From NCBI GenBank assembly GCA_031548885.1, contig JAVBQO010000004.1:36430-100429 (forward strand): DNA of 64,000 bases. The letters run 5' to 3'. Positions 42,085 to 49,917 of this stretch are shown one piece after another; the stretch's first letter is position 1, and every line of letters begins with the position of its first letter. The notes under the pieces were generated by a model. The model searched no databases. It saw only the letters and a list, made by a program, of their open reading frames with translations, and had not been told where the DNA came from. Both the position numbers and the translations under genes were made by a program. The stretch comes from JAVBQO01 sp031548885. Its GTDB lineage: Bacteria; Patescibacteriota; Saccharimonadia; Saccharimonadales; Saccharimonadaceae.

Positions 42085-43632
42085 ATGCTGAATGGAAAAA
42101 TCAAACTTCCGAATCCGTTTCCGTACCCAAGCAAATTGTTGGGAACGCATGCTGGCCCAGAGGATATTTTGGCCGATTTGTTCGAGCGCGTGCAAAATCA
42201 GCGCACGTTTGCTGACGGCAAAACGATTGTCGATTTGGTGCCAGCGCGGCGACTTCGCAAAATAAAGCAGGAATACGAATTGCAAAGCCGCGATCCGAAT
42301 TTCGATCTGCCGGAATTTATTAGTCGACATTTCTACGAGTTTAGCGATGAAAAATCCGCGTACAAAACCAAATTGGGGCAAACGCCAGCCGAACACATTG
42401 ATGAGCTGTGGGATGTGTTGACGCGTCGGACGGACAAAACACACGGCTCGTTGATTGCGTTGCCGCATCCGTATGTCGTGCCGGGCGGGCGGTTCAATGA
42501 GCAGTTTTATTGGGATTCTTATTTTATTATGCTGGGTTTGGCGGCGGCCGGTCGCTGGGAAATGATCAGAGGAATGGTTGATAATTATGCCTATATGCTG
42601 CGAAAGTTCGGCCATATTCCGACGGCCAACCGGACGTATTTTTTGTCGCGCTCGCAGCCGCCGTATTTGTCGCGAATGCTGCAGATTTTGGCGGCGCATT
42701 ATGGCGGCGCGATTTATGCGCACTATTTGCCGGTCATGATCGCCGAATATCGGTTTTGGATGCGCGGCGAAAATCGTTTGGACGATACGGTTCGCGCGCA
42801 TCGCCGTGTGGTGCGTTTGCCGGGCGGCGAAATTTTGAATCGGTATTTTGACGCCAATGTTACGCCGCGGCCGGAATCGCTCCGCGAGGACATCAACACG
42901 GCGCACGCGTCGGATGATTTGCCGGCCAAGACTTTTTTGGATTTGCGGGCCGCCGCGGAAAGTGGCTGGGATTTTAGTTCGCGCTGGCTTGACAATCCGA
43001 ACGATTTGTCGACGATTCGCACGACCGACATTATCCCGGTGGATCTGAACTGTTTGCTGTATGATCTGGAAAAGTTGATCGGCAAAACGTACCGGAAACT
43101 GCGCCAAAATAATTTGGCCGACAAATTCCAGGCCGCCGCCGAGCGCCGCGCCGCCGCCATCGAGCGCTATTGTTGGCATCATGACGATGGGTTTTATTAT
43201 GATTATGATTTCGCGAACTTTTCGCAAACGTATCGCAAGTCATTGGCGGCGGCACATCCGTTGTGGTCAGAAATCGCCAGTCCCGATCACGCCGAAAAAG
43301 TCGCCAACAGATTCGAGAGCGAGTTTTTGAAATCGGGCGGCTTGGTGACGACTTTGGCGGAAACGGGGCAACAATGGGACGCGCCGAACGGCTGGGCACC
43401 GCTGCAGTGGGTGGCGATTCAGGGTTTGCGAAAAAACGGTTTTGACGAATTGGCCAATCAAGTCAAAGATCGCTGGCTAAAAACCAACATCGAAGTCTAC
43501 AATCGCACCGGCAAAATGGTCGAAAAATACAACGTGGCCGATCCGGCGATGCTGGGCGGCGGCGGCGAATATCCGTTGCAGGACGGATTTGGGTGGACGA
43601 ATGGGGTTTTGCGGGCTTTGCTCGACGATTAA
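42085..43632 (+). CDS. Alpha,alpha-trehalase (GH37)
   Basis: 515 residues without a signal peptide. Both family signatures are exact: PGGRFNEQFYWDSYF (near 132-146) and QWDAPNGWAPLQW (near 431-443). Catalytic acids lie in DIIPVDLNCLLY-type and C-terminal regions as usual for GH37. It hydrolyses trehalose to two glucose in the cytoplasm. This links to the glycolytic genes gpmA and eno downstream and suggests uptake of trehalose, an abundant sugar in actinobacterial hosts (inference). Leaderless (TATAAA, 8 nt). No trehalose transporter is visible. Confidence 0.93.
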   Translation: MLNGKIKLPNPFPYPSKLLGTHAGPEDILADLFERVQNQRTFADGKTIVDLVPARRLRKIKQEYELQSRDPNFDLPEFISRHFYEFSDEKSAYKTKLGQTPAEHIDELWDVLTRRTDKTHGSLIALPHPYVVPGGRFNEQFYWDSYFIMLGLAAAGRWEMIRGMVDNYAYMLRKFGHIPTANRTYFLSRSQPPYLSRMLQILAAHYGGAIYAHYLPVMIAEYRFWMRGENRLDDTVRAHRRVVRLPGGEILNRYFDANVTPRPESLREDINTAHASDDLPAKTFLDLRAAAESGWDFSSRWLDNPNDLSTIRTTDIIPVDLNCLLYDLEKLIGKTYRKLRQNNLADKFQAAAERRAAAIERYCWHHDDGFYYDYDFANFSQTYRKSLAAAHPLWSEIASPDHAEKVANRFESEFLKSGGLVTTLAETGQQWDAPNGWAPLQWVAIQGLRKNGFDELANQVKDRWLKTNIEVYNRTGKMVEKYNVADPAMLGGGGEYPLQDGFGWTNGVLRALLDD

Positions 43633-44546
43633 AATATTGTCGATATGTCGTTTTGTAGCACAACTTTATTCCTCTTGAAGGAAATCATTGACTTGGATAA
43701 AACTTCTGTAATGTTTTCCGCTGTCGCAATTTGTCTCCATCCGGGTTTTCCGATAACGGATCCAGTGTTGGCGTAGATTTCTTCAGTTAAACGAACAGGA
43801 ATATTCTCGGTTGCAAGTTGCTTGGATAGGCGGTCAAAGGCTGATTCATCCATCATATATTTGATCAAATCTATCGCGTGGTCAGCTTCATCAGTCAATT
43901 TAGGTATGTGTTTGCGAAATATTCGAAACGTACTCTTTGTTTGTGAGAACGTTCGACTTCCCCCGGACGAATAGCATGAATAGCGTGACGCAATATCTTC
44001 GTCAATGTTTGCCATGATCGTGCGCGATAGAATGTTGAATAGCGGCAAGAGCTTTATGCTATCGTCTACAAATTTCTTGTCAATGAATATTTTTGCAGAA
44101 AAGTTATCGAATTCTGTTTTGTCAACCTGCGAGAGAACTAGCGCCACGTTGGCGTATCTTTCCAGGCGAACCGGCTTTACTTTACTTGTCTCAAACCACG
44201 GAGTTTGGTTTAATATCTGTAGCATCTGTGAAATAGCATTTTTGTTGAGCTCGTATAGGCCAGCTTGTTTCTCGGCGAGGATCTGCAAAACGCCGCTCTC
44301 TATATCGTTCGCATCGATCTTGGTTGAGTGAATAATATCCAAGATTTGATTTTTCGCAGACTTATTCCATATCTCAATCTCGATAAATAGTAAACCGCGA
44401 CCATATGTGCGGCCGCTGATCGTGTAGTCGACGAATGCAAAGAGGCGGCTCTCGCGAAGTTTTTCGATTGCGGCATCGATGAACATGTGTTCGTACAGGT
44501 GGCTGCAATTTGATTCGGGCGATGCTTTTGCGAATAAGTATTCCAT
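43629..44546 (-). CDS. M16-like (HxxEH) metallopeptidase-like protein
   Basis: 305 residues. SHLYEHMFIDAAIEKL (15-30) resembles the inverted zinc motif HxxEH of M16 peptidases (HFLEHMLF). A downstream helix with Glu residues near 83 and 92 (DIESGVLQILAEKQ) is placed roughly where the third ligand should be. Only about one and a half M16 half-domains fit, and the C-terminal Arg/Tyr pair is not obvious. Start 44546 is set by TACAAT ending 6 nt upstream. A longer frame to 44621 runs through a hairpin and is unlikely. It overlaps the trehalase end by 4 bp, convergent. Confidence 0.5.
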   Translation of the reverse strand: MEYLFAKASPESNCSHLYEHMFIDAAIEKLRESRLFAFVDYTISGRTYGRGLLFIEIEIWNKSAKNQILDIIHSTKIDANDIESGVLQILAEKQAGLYELNKNAISQMLQILNQTPWFETSKVKPVRLERYANVALVLSQVDKTEFDNFSAKIFIDKKFVDDSIKLLPLFNILSRTIMANIDEDIASRYSCYSSGGSRTFSQTKSTFRIFRKHIPKLTDEADHAIDLIKYMMDESAFDRLSKQLATENIPVRLTEEIYANTGSVIGKPGWRQIATAENITEVLSKSMISFKRNKVVLQNDISTIF

Positions 44547-44562
44547 ATTGTCATTGTATCGT

Positions 44563-44600
44563 GCATATGTGCGCTCGCAAAGCCGCGAGCGCACATATGC
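44563..44600. repeat. Perfect 16-bp inverted repeat overlapping a promoter
   Basis: GCATATGTGCGCTCGC (44563-44578) and its exact complement (44585-44600) enclose AAAGCC. It lies between the stop of the small gene (44615) and the -10 box (44553-44558) of the M16-like gene, covering that promoter's -35 region. No T run follows on either strand, so an operator or RNA-end hairpin is more likely than a classical terminator. Confidence 0.7.
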
Positions 44601-44614
44601 TTCTGTTGGTTCGG

Positions 44615-44794
44615 CTACCAACTACGACGGCTGTGGGTATTCTTACCCTTGGTGTCGTGCACCTTGCGGGTGTCGATTCCCTTGGCCCTCCTCGGCGTCT
44701 TCTGGAGAGCTGCCTCGAGTGGCGTTCGATAGGTACTGCGCTTGCCTCCTGACCCTTGGATCTTCGCCTTCTTGCCGGAACCCTTGTATGCCAC
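44615..44794 (-). CDS. Small basic protein of unknown function, 59 aa
   Basis: The protein is rich in Lys, Arg, Gly and Ser (MAYKGSGKKAKIQGSGGK, then TPLEAALQKTPRRAKG), with no hydrophobic core, suggesting nucleic-acid or ribosome binding. This is inference only. I chose the GTG at 44794 because GGAG lies 7 nt upstream. The frame is open to 44911, but that would start before the promoter's transcription start (near 44864). Codon use (AAG, ATC, CTC) is unlike the neighbours and matches the small genes at 9855 and 30958. Confidence 0.55.
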   Translation of the reverse strand: MAYKGSGKKAKIQGSGGKRSTYRTPLEAALQKTPRRAKGIDTRKVHDTKGKNTHSRRSW

Positions 44795-44870
44795 GATAAT
44801 TCTCCAATCACTCGTGGCGACTTCTCGGAAATGCTCCATGATAAGCATCTCGACAACGATAAAGTCAATA

Positions 44871-44899
44871 TATATATCAATTCTAAGCTGTTCTGTCAA
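44871..44899 (-). promoter_or_regulatory. Promoter of the 59-aa basic protein gene
   Basis: TTGACA (44894-44899, minus strand) and TATATA (44871-44876) are exactly 17 bp apart. RNA should start near 44864, leaving a leader of about 70 nt. Confidence 0.75.
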
Positions 44900-44909
44900 G
44901 CCACCTCGC

Positions 44910-44943
44910 AAAAGAAGAACCGCCTCTCTCGCGGGCGGTTCTT
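44910..44943 (-). terminator. Rho-independent terminator of a small minus-strand transcript
   Basis: A perfect 10-bp stem, AAGAACCGCC (44915-44924, plus) with GGCGGTTCTT (44934-44943), has a 9-nt loop. On the minus strand it is followed by CTTTT. Confidence 0.8.
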
Positions 44944-45108
44944 GATGTGCTCGGGCTAGCCGGCATCACTGTTTTGACTTGAGGTCGCTCGGTTAGCCTT
45001 CGTAGCGGACGTAGATTTTTTTCGATTTCATCTCGCATGATTTCCTGTTTAGGTGGTGTTTGTTTTCGTTCGCGGCGGTTGGTTTTTGCCAAACTTTCGC
45101 GATCGAAT
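44910..45108 (-). ncRNA. Short independent transcript, small RNA or tiny gene
   Basis: A promoter with TTGACT (45138-45143) and TAATAT (45115-45120), 17 bp apart on the minus strand, leads to the terminator at 44910-44943, defining an RNA of about 195 nt. Inside is an AGGA element followed by two overlapping ATGs. One opens a frame that runs through the terminator. The other encodes only MKSKKIYVRYEG before a stop. Neither is convincing, so a small RNA or micropeptide is equally possible. Confidence 0.5.
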
Positions 45109-45193
45109 GTTTACATATTAGCATAAGCGTAATAGAAAGTCAAGACTCTTCGCAATAAAAATTAGATTTTATCAATCTCGTCGCTGTTAAAAA

Positions 45194-45832
45194 CTAGTAT
45201 TTATTTGACTTGTCAGTTTCGATTTGCCGTATGTCGGAGCTGACCGCGAAACCATTTTGGTCGACTTCGTAGATAAAAACTTGATCGAAACTCATTTCCA
45301 AATGACTGACATCGTCGTCGCTAATCTGTTCTAAATATTTTCGCAGTGCGCGATTTGAATTGCCGTGCGCCACCAGCATGACGTTTTTCCCGTCCAATAG
45401 TTGCGGCACTACAATTTCGCGGTACCATGGCACGACGCGTTCATAGACGTCTTTCAATGTTTCGCCGTTGGGCACGTGTTCGTCGAACGCGCGACGAATG
45501 GCGTTGAATTTTTCTTCGCCGATTTTGTCGCGGACTTCCCATTTGTTCATGCCGGTGTAATCGCCGTAATCGCGTTCGTTGATAGCGGCCGTTTTGCGAA
45601 TTTCGGCGTCGGTCGGGCCGTAGATTTCTAGCAAATCGTTTTTGGTCTCGACGGCGCGTTTTAGTTGTGAAACGTAGATTTTGTCAAATTTCAAATCGGT
45701 CAAAATCCCGCCGATTTTTCGCGCGTCATCGTGGCCTTTTTCGGTCAGGTCGCAATCGGTGATGCCGGTCCAGACGCCTTTGGCATTGTATTCTGATTCG
45801 CTGTGACGTACGACAATTAATTTTCCGCTCAT
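45194..45832 (-). CDS. gpmA: 2,3-bisphosphoglycerate-dependent phosphoglycerate mutase
   Basis: 212 residues. The phosphohistidine loop is VVRHSESEYNAKGVWTGITDCDLTEKG (8-34), followed by RAVET, the NERDYGDYTGMNKWEV motif, and the second catalytic His in LVAHGNSNRALRKYLE. It interconverts 3- and 2-phosphoglycerate in the cytoplasm. It overlaps the 2-hydroxyacid dehydrogenase gene by 4 nt (ATGA) and is divergent from eno, the next glycolytic step, whose gene starts 95 bp beyond that operon. Confidence 0.95.
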   Translation of the reverse strand: MSGKLIVVRHSESEYNAKGVWTGITDCDLTEKGHDDARKIGGILTDLKFDKIYVSQLKRAVETKNDLLEIYGPTDAEIRKTAAINERDYGDYTGMNKWEVRDKIGEEKFNAIRRAFDEHVPNGETLKDVYERVVPWYREIVVPQLLDGKNVMLVAHGNSNRALRKYLEQISDDDVSHLEMSFDQVFIYEVDQNGFAVSSDIRQIETDKSNKY

Positions 45833-46842
45833 ACGAAATCTACCTTTCCATTGTTGTAGAAATTGACAATATTTTTGACAGTCGTTTCGTTGATGCGTTG
45901 CAGCGCCTCGACCGTGTTGTATCCGTTGTGATTGGTAATGATAACGTTCGGCATGCGTTCCATCGCCGAAACCGCCAGTGCGTGGCGTAATTTGTCGACG
46001 GCCATTTCGTCGCCACTGGCTGCCAGGTCGATCAGCGCATTTGGGTTACTGAGATAATTTTCGTCCTCGACGACGTCCAACGCCGCGCCGCCCAGTTTGC
46101 GATCTTTGAGCATACGCGCCAATTGCAACGTATTCAGCAATTCACCGCGTGCCGTATTGACAACCAACGCCGTCGGTTTCATTTGTTCGAGCAAATTCGC
46201 ACTCAAAAAATGATGGTTTTCCGGCCGATATGGAATATGCAGCGTCACGATGTCCGATTCGCGACAGAGCTGCGTCGTGTCGGTGGTGTATTCGATTTTG
46301 TACTGGCGGGCGAATTCTTCGTCCTCGCTGTGCGAAAATGCCAAAATTCGCATACCAAAACCATAAGCGATCTGCGCCACGCCGCGCCCAATCGACCCCA
46401 GTCCAATAATGCCAATTGTCCGGCCGTGCAAATCCCATCCGCGCTCCATTTTGCGATCGACAACGCCACTGTTGGTTTCGAGCAAAATCGCCGGCAATTT
46501 CCGACTCAGCATCAAAATCAGTGCAAATGTGTATTCCGCGACCGAACTAGCGCCGTAGCCGGGCGTGTTGGCGATGCGGATGCCGCGTTCGCTGGCGGCG
46601 GTTCCGTCGATGTTGTTGTAGCCAGTCGAACGGCAAACAATCAGTTTCAGATTTGGCAATAAGTCAATCACATCGCGCGTCACATTGAAATCCACGAAAA
46701 CCGACAGAACTTCGATTTCCGGATCGAGTTTGCGAATATTTACCGGCGCGTCGTAGAAAATCGGTTCGAAATCCCCGCGCAGGTTTTCTTCGTAAAATTG
46801 TTTTTCGTGTGGTTCAAGGCATAACAAGCCGATTTTTATCAT
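45829..46842 (-). CDS. D-isomer-specific 2-hydroxyacid dehydrogenase
   Basis: 337 residues. The NAD-binding motif is GRTIGIIGLGSIGRGVAQIA (near 146-165). Catalytic residues are the Arg in VNTARGELLNT, the Glu in ALDVVEDENY and the His in VIITNHNGYNT. The pattern fits D-lactate dehydrogenase or a related enzyme, so fermentative NADH recycling is likely but the substrate is not certain. Start 46842 is fixed by TATAAT 7 nt upstream. The frame is open to 47079 but that portion lies opposite eno. It is coupled to gpmA by ATGA. Confidence 0.88.
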   Translation of the reverse strand: MIKIGLLCLEPHEKQFYEENLRGDFEPIFYDAPVNIRKLDPEIEVLSVFVDFNVTRDVIDLLPNLKLIVCRSTGYNNIDGTAASERGIRIANTPGYGASSVAEYTFALILMLSRKLPAILLETNSGVVDRKMERGWDLHGRTIGIIGLGSIGRGVAQIAYGFGMRILAFSHSEDEEFARQYKIEYTTDTTQLCRESDIVTLHIPYRPENHHFLSANLLEQMKPTALVVNTARGELLNTLQLARMLKDRKLGGAALDVVEDENYLSNPNALIDLAASGDEMAVDKLRHALAVSAMERMPNVIITNHNGYNTVEALQRINETTVKNIVNFYNNGKVDFV

Positions 46843-46937
46843 GGTTATGATTATAGCAGTTTTGTCGGCGTGCGTCATTCGCTGTTTCATTTGCGGAATG
46901 CTTTCGCAAAAAACCACAAAAAGTGTAAAATTAAACC

Positions 46938-48185
46938 ATGAACATTTCAAAAATTCACGCACGAATGATATTGGACTCGCGCGGATTTCCAACCGTGGAA
47001 GCCGACGTGATTTTAGACGACGGGACGCTGGGCCGCGCGGCGGTTCCGTCAGGCGCGTCGACTGGCGCCGGTGAAGCATTGGAACTGCGCGACGGCGGCA
47101 AAGATTACGACGGCAAAGGTGTTTCGCACGCCGTCAAAAACGTCAATGAAATCGTTGCGCCAGCGTTGATTGGCATGGACGCAGCTGATCAACGCGCAAT
47201 TGATACCGCTATGATTGGCCTAGACGGCACAAAAAACAAATCAAGATTGGGCGCGAATGCGATTTTATCGGTTAGTTTGGCGTGCGCAAAAGCCAGTGCG
47301 CTGGCTGCGAAAAAACCGCTGTACGTCTACGTCGGTGGTCTGATCGACAACGCGGAATTCAAATTGCCGTTGCCGCTGATGAATTTGATCAACGGTGGTA
47401 AGCACGCCGCCGGCTCGACCGACATCCAGGAATTCATGATCGTGCCGCGTGCCGACGTGCCGTTTGCCAAACGCTTGCAAATGGGTGCGGAAGTTTTCAT
47501 GAACTTGAAATTGATTTTGGCAGAAAAAGGCTACGGCACAACCGTCGGTGACGAAGGCGGTTTCGCGCCGCACGTCAGCGGCAACGAAGAAGCTTTGCAA
47601 CTGCTGGTCGCGGCAATCGAAAAAGCTGGCTACAAACCGGGCGACGACGTGGCGTTGGCACTAGACGTGGCGGCTAGCGAATTGATCGACGCGGACGGCA
47701 TGTACGATTTGAAAACCGAAAACCGGAAATTGACCAGCGCCGAAATGGTCGACTGGTACAAACATTTGTGCGAAATTTATCCGATCATGTCAATCGAAGA
47801 CGGCTTGGGCGAAAACGATTGGGCAGGTTGGCAGATGCTGACCCGTGAAATCGGTGCGAAAATCCAATTGGTCGGCGACGATTTGTTGGTGACAAATGTC
47901 GAGCTGTTGAAACGTGCGATTGCCGACGATGCAGCCAACGCGATCCTTATCAAACCAAACCAAATCGGCACATTATCGGAAACGATCGACGCCGTGCAGT
48001 TGGCGCACACCATGAATTGGAACACCATCATGTCGCACCGCAGCGGCGAAACCGAAGACACCACGATCGCGCATTTGGCGGTTGGGCTGAAGTGTTCGCA
48101 GATCAAAACCGGATCGCTGAGTCGGTCGGAACGGTTGGCGAAATACAACGAATTGTTGCGAATCGAAGAAGCGATCGGCGGGTAG
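46938..48185 (+). CDS. eno: Enolase
   Basis: 415 residues, a complete enolase. N-terminal loop PSGASTGAGEALELRDG, NLINGGKHAAGSTDIQEFM, catalytic Glu in GDEGGFAP, Mg ligands in LALDVAASE, SIEDGLGENDW and LVGDDL, the catalytic Lys in LIKPNQIGT, and SHRSGETEDTTIA. It converts 2-phosphoglycerate to phosphoenolpyruvate. Leaderless (TAAAAT, 6 nt). It ends at a strong terminator. As in other highly expressed genes here, TTGCGAAA is absent. Confidence 0.98.
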   Translation: MNISKIHARMILDSRGFPTVEADVILDDGTLGRAAVPSGASTGAGEALELRDGGKDYDGKGVSHAVKNVNEIVAPALIGMDAADQRAIDTAMIGLDGTKNKSRLGANAILSVSLACAKASALAAKKPLYVYVGGLIDNAEFKLPLPLMNLINGGKHAAGSTDIQEFMIVPRADVPFAKRLQMGAEVFMNLKLILAEKGYGTTVGDEGGFAPHVSGNEEALQLLVAAIEKAGYKPGDDVALALDVAASELIDADGMYDLKTENRKLTSAEMVDWYKHLCEIYPIMSIEDGLGENDWAGWQMLTREIGAKIQLVGDDLLVTNVELLKRAIADDAANAILIKPNQIGTLSETIDAVQLAHTMNWNTIMSHRSGETEDTTIAHLAVGLKCSQIKTGSLSRSERLAKYNELLRIEEAIGG

Positions 48186-48202
48186 AGCTTCGCAAAATTT
48201 CT

Positions 48203-48235
48203 AAGCACGAACGAATGTGCTCGTGCTTTTGTTTT
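48203..48235 (+). terminator. Rho-independent terminator of eno
   Basis: The stem AAGCACGA (48203-48210) pairs perfectly with TCGTGCTT (48221-48228) around a 10-nt loop, followed by TTGTTTT. Confidence 0.85.
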
Positions 48236-48260
48236 GGCAATGAAAACGTATACTGTAAAT

Positions 48261-49049
48261 ATGGGATTTAATTTACATAGGCCAATTGGGCGCGCAGACT
48301 GGGAGAACATTCCGCGCGAGCAGTGGAATCGTTTTCAGATACGCGCTGCAGAAACTGGCGGAATTGACACTCCAGCAAATCGATTGGATTTGATAGCTTC
48401 GATGGCTGGTGTCGCGAATTCGGCGCTTATCATCAGTGGTCATCGCATGATGGAGCGGGCGGCCGAGGATGATGATACGATGTTGTTTTTGTGCGGTGGA
48501 ACGGCGAAAATGGCGGGGCTGGCGGGCGACACTTTGACGATTCCGGTTGATTTTTTCGACGGAATTATTGCGGACAAAACGGGAACAAAATCATCGCTGG
48601 GCGAAGTTGTCGACGCTGGCCGCGATATGTTTGAGGCGTCGCGTCGACTAGGCACGCGCTACGCAATTGGTGCGTTGAGTTTGACAGAGGCTGGCTTGAT
48701 TGGTGCGCCGAAACTTGCCAATATGGGAATTGCTGGCGCGACAATGCTGCGTGGCGAACAGCCGCACACATCAGTATTTGCAAAAGGTGCGGAAGGCGTG
48801 CGCGGCCTGGCGTTGGAAATGACGGACGTCGAAACTTTTGCGGAAACGTATTTCCGGATGCGTACGGTTTCCGATGGAAAAATGTCGCCAGGCGAAGCGA
48901 TGGATTACGATTTCGCGAATGCCGAGAAAGTTTTGCGCGATATGCAACGCGCCAAAAGGTCATTGATTATTGGCGCTGGCGCAGTCGGGTGGGCGGCGAC
49001 TGGAATTGATATGCTTGCGCTGGCAAAGCGAGGCGGCAAAAATGTTTGA
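48261..49049 (+). CDS. CDP-alcohol phosphotransferase-like membrane protein A
   Basis: 262 residues with several hydrophobic stretches. VDFFDGIIADKTGTKSSLGEVVDAGRD (from about residue 98) keeps the exact spacing of the CDP-alcohol phosphotransferase motif Dx2DGx2A-R-x8Gx3Dx3D, but the arginine is replaced by Asp. The family transfers head groups onto CDP-linked lipids. The substitution raises doubt about catalysis. Start 48261 is fixed by TATACT ending 6 nt upstream. It overlaps the next gene, which has the same motif with a different defect, by 8 nt. Confidence 0.6.
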   Translation: MGFNLHRPIGRADWENIPREQWNRFQIRAAETGGIDTPANRLDLIASMAGVANSALIISGHRMMERAAEDDDTMLFLCGGTAKMAGLAGDTLTIPVDFFDGIIADKTGTKSSLGEVVDAGRDMFEASRRLGTRYAIGALSLTEAGLIGAPKLANMGIAGATMLRGEQPHTSVFAKGAEGVRGLALEMTDVETFAETYFRMRTVSDGKMSPGEAMDYDFANAEKVLRDMQRAKRSLIIGAGAVGWAATGIDMLALAKRGGKNV

Positions 49050-49761
49050 ATCAGCGACCGACGCATATAGATCCACTGTCGAAAACGAGCTGCCAGATTT
49101 TTCGGAGCATCAGAGATTTGGATTCATGGCGGCCACAGCGTTGAGTTTTGTGCGGCCGGTTTATCACACGGCAAAATTGTTCGCCGATCAGGATGAATTG
49201 AATGATTGGCGCTGGCTGGTGGCCGACGCTTTGGTTGCGACGACCGACGCGTTGGATGGCGAAACGGCACGTTGGTTTGATGCGAAAACGGAACTCGGCG
49301 GCATTTTGGACCAGTTGATTGGCGACAAACTCTCGTTTATTCCTGCTGAATTGGATTTGGTGCGACGCGGCCGCATGAACGTTGGGCACGTGGCGGTGCG
49401 TATGGCTCGCGATGCCTGGGTAACGGCGAAACGCGACGAAGTTTATACCAAATCGGCCGGTGCTGTGGACATCAGCGCCTTGCCATTTGACGAGGCGTGG
49501 CACAATCGCGATTGGCCCGCCTTGATTTTCAATGGAAAGTTTACCACGGCCGACCGGCTGACTACGAACACGTTTTTGGCTTCGCCATTGGCCGCGAAAA
49601 TGCCAACCGCCGCCCGCGAAACGATTGCGACTGCGACAACCGTTCATCTTGTCGGATCGGGAATTCGGAATTTGCGTGAGTACTCTGCGGCCTTAGCGAA
49701 CTGGCGCGAGGATAATGAATTTGCGTCGAGCGCGATGTCCGCGAACAATGCGGATTTGTGA
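49042..49761 (+). CDS. CDP-alcohol phosphotransferase-like protein B
   Basis: 239 residues. TTDALDGETARWFDAKTELG then GILDQLIGDK (about 69-98) matches the CDP-alcohol phosphotransferase motif including the Arg missing in protein A. The last pair of aspartates, however, is one residue too far apart (Dx4D instead of Dx3D). GAGGCGG lies before the ATG at 49042, which overlaps the upstream stop by 8 nt. A phospholipid or glycolipid role with protein A is inferred. Its 3' end overlaps the convergent DUF167 gene by 69 bp. Confidence 0.65.
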   Translation: MFESATDAYRSTVENELPDFSEHQRFGFMAATALSFVRPVYHTAKLFADQDELNDWRWLVADALVATTDALDGETARWFDAKTELGGILDQLIGDKLSFIPAELDLVRRGRMNVGHVAVRMARDAWVTAKRDEVYTKSAGAVDISALPFDEAWHNRDWPALIFNGKFTTADRLTTNTFLASPLAAKMPTAARETIATATTVHLVGSGIRNLREYSAALANWREDNEFASSAMSANNADL

Positions 49762-49917
49762 TTTCGGGATTTTGAAATGTTTCGCAAGTGCCGAAAACAG
49801 CGCCGCGTTTGCTGCGCCGCCGATCGCTTTTTCGCGCAGATAAACAATCAGGCCGTCGTCGGATTCGACAATTTTCGGGCCGATTTTGCTACCGGGTTTG
49901 ACCAGAATCTGTATCAT
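49693..49917 (-). CDS. DUF167/YggU-family protein
   Basis: 74 residues typical of the DUF167 fold: VKPGSKIGPKIVE, the YLREKAIGGAANAALFSALAKHFKIPKSQIRIVRG core and a terminal RRKFIIL strand. The function is unknown across the family. Its ATG lies 29 nt inside the 3' end of rarA, so it is probably translated from the rarA message. Its own 3' end overlaps the convergent phosphotransferase-like gene. Confidence 0.85.
   Translation of the reverse strand: MIQILVKPGSKIGPKIVESDDGLIVYLREKAIGGAANAALFSALAKHFKIPKSQIRIVRGHRARRKFIILAPVR

Noticed and set aside
42055..43227. 390-residue open frame opposite the trehalase gene
   Set aside because: It mirrors the codon pattern of the sense gene (GCG/CGC and AAA-rich codons give few stops on the other strand), has a low-complexity Arg/Gln/Ile composition and no start signals. 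The trehalase has exact family signatures.
44883..45092. 69-residue basic open frame
   Set aside because: It reads through a perfect terminator and into the promoter of the next gene, so at most its first half would be transcribed as one message.
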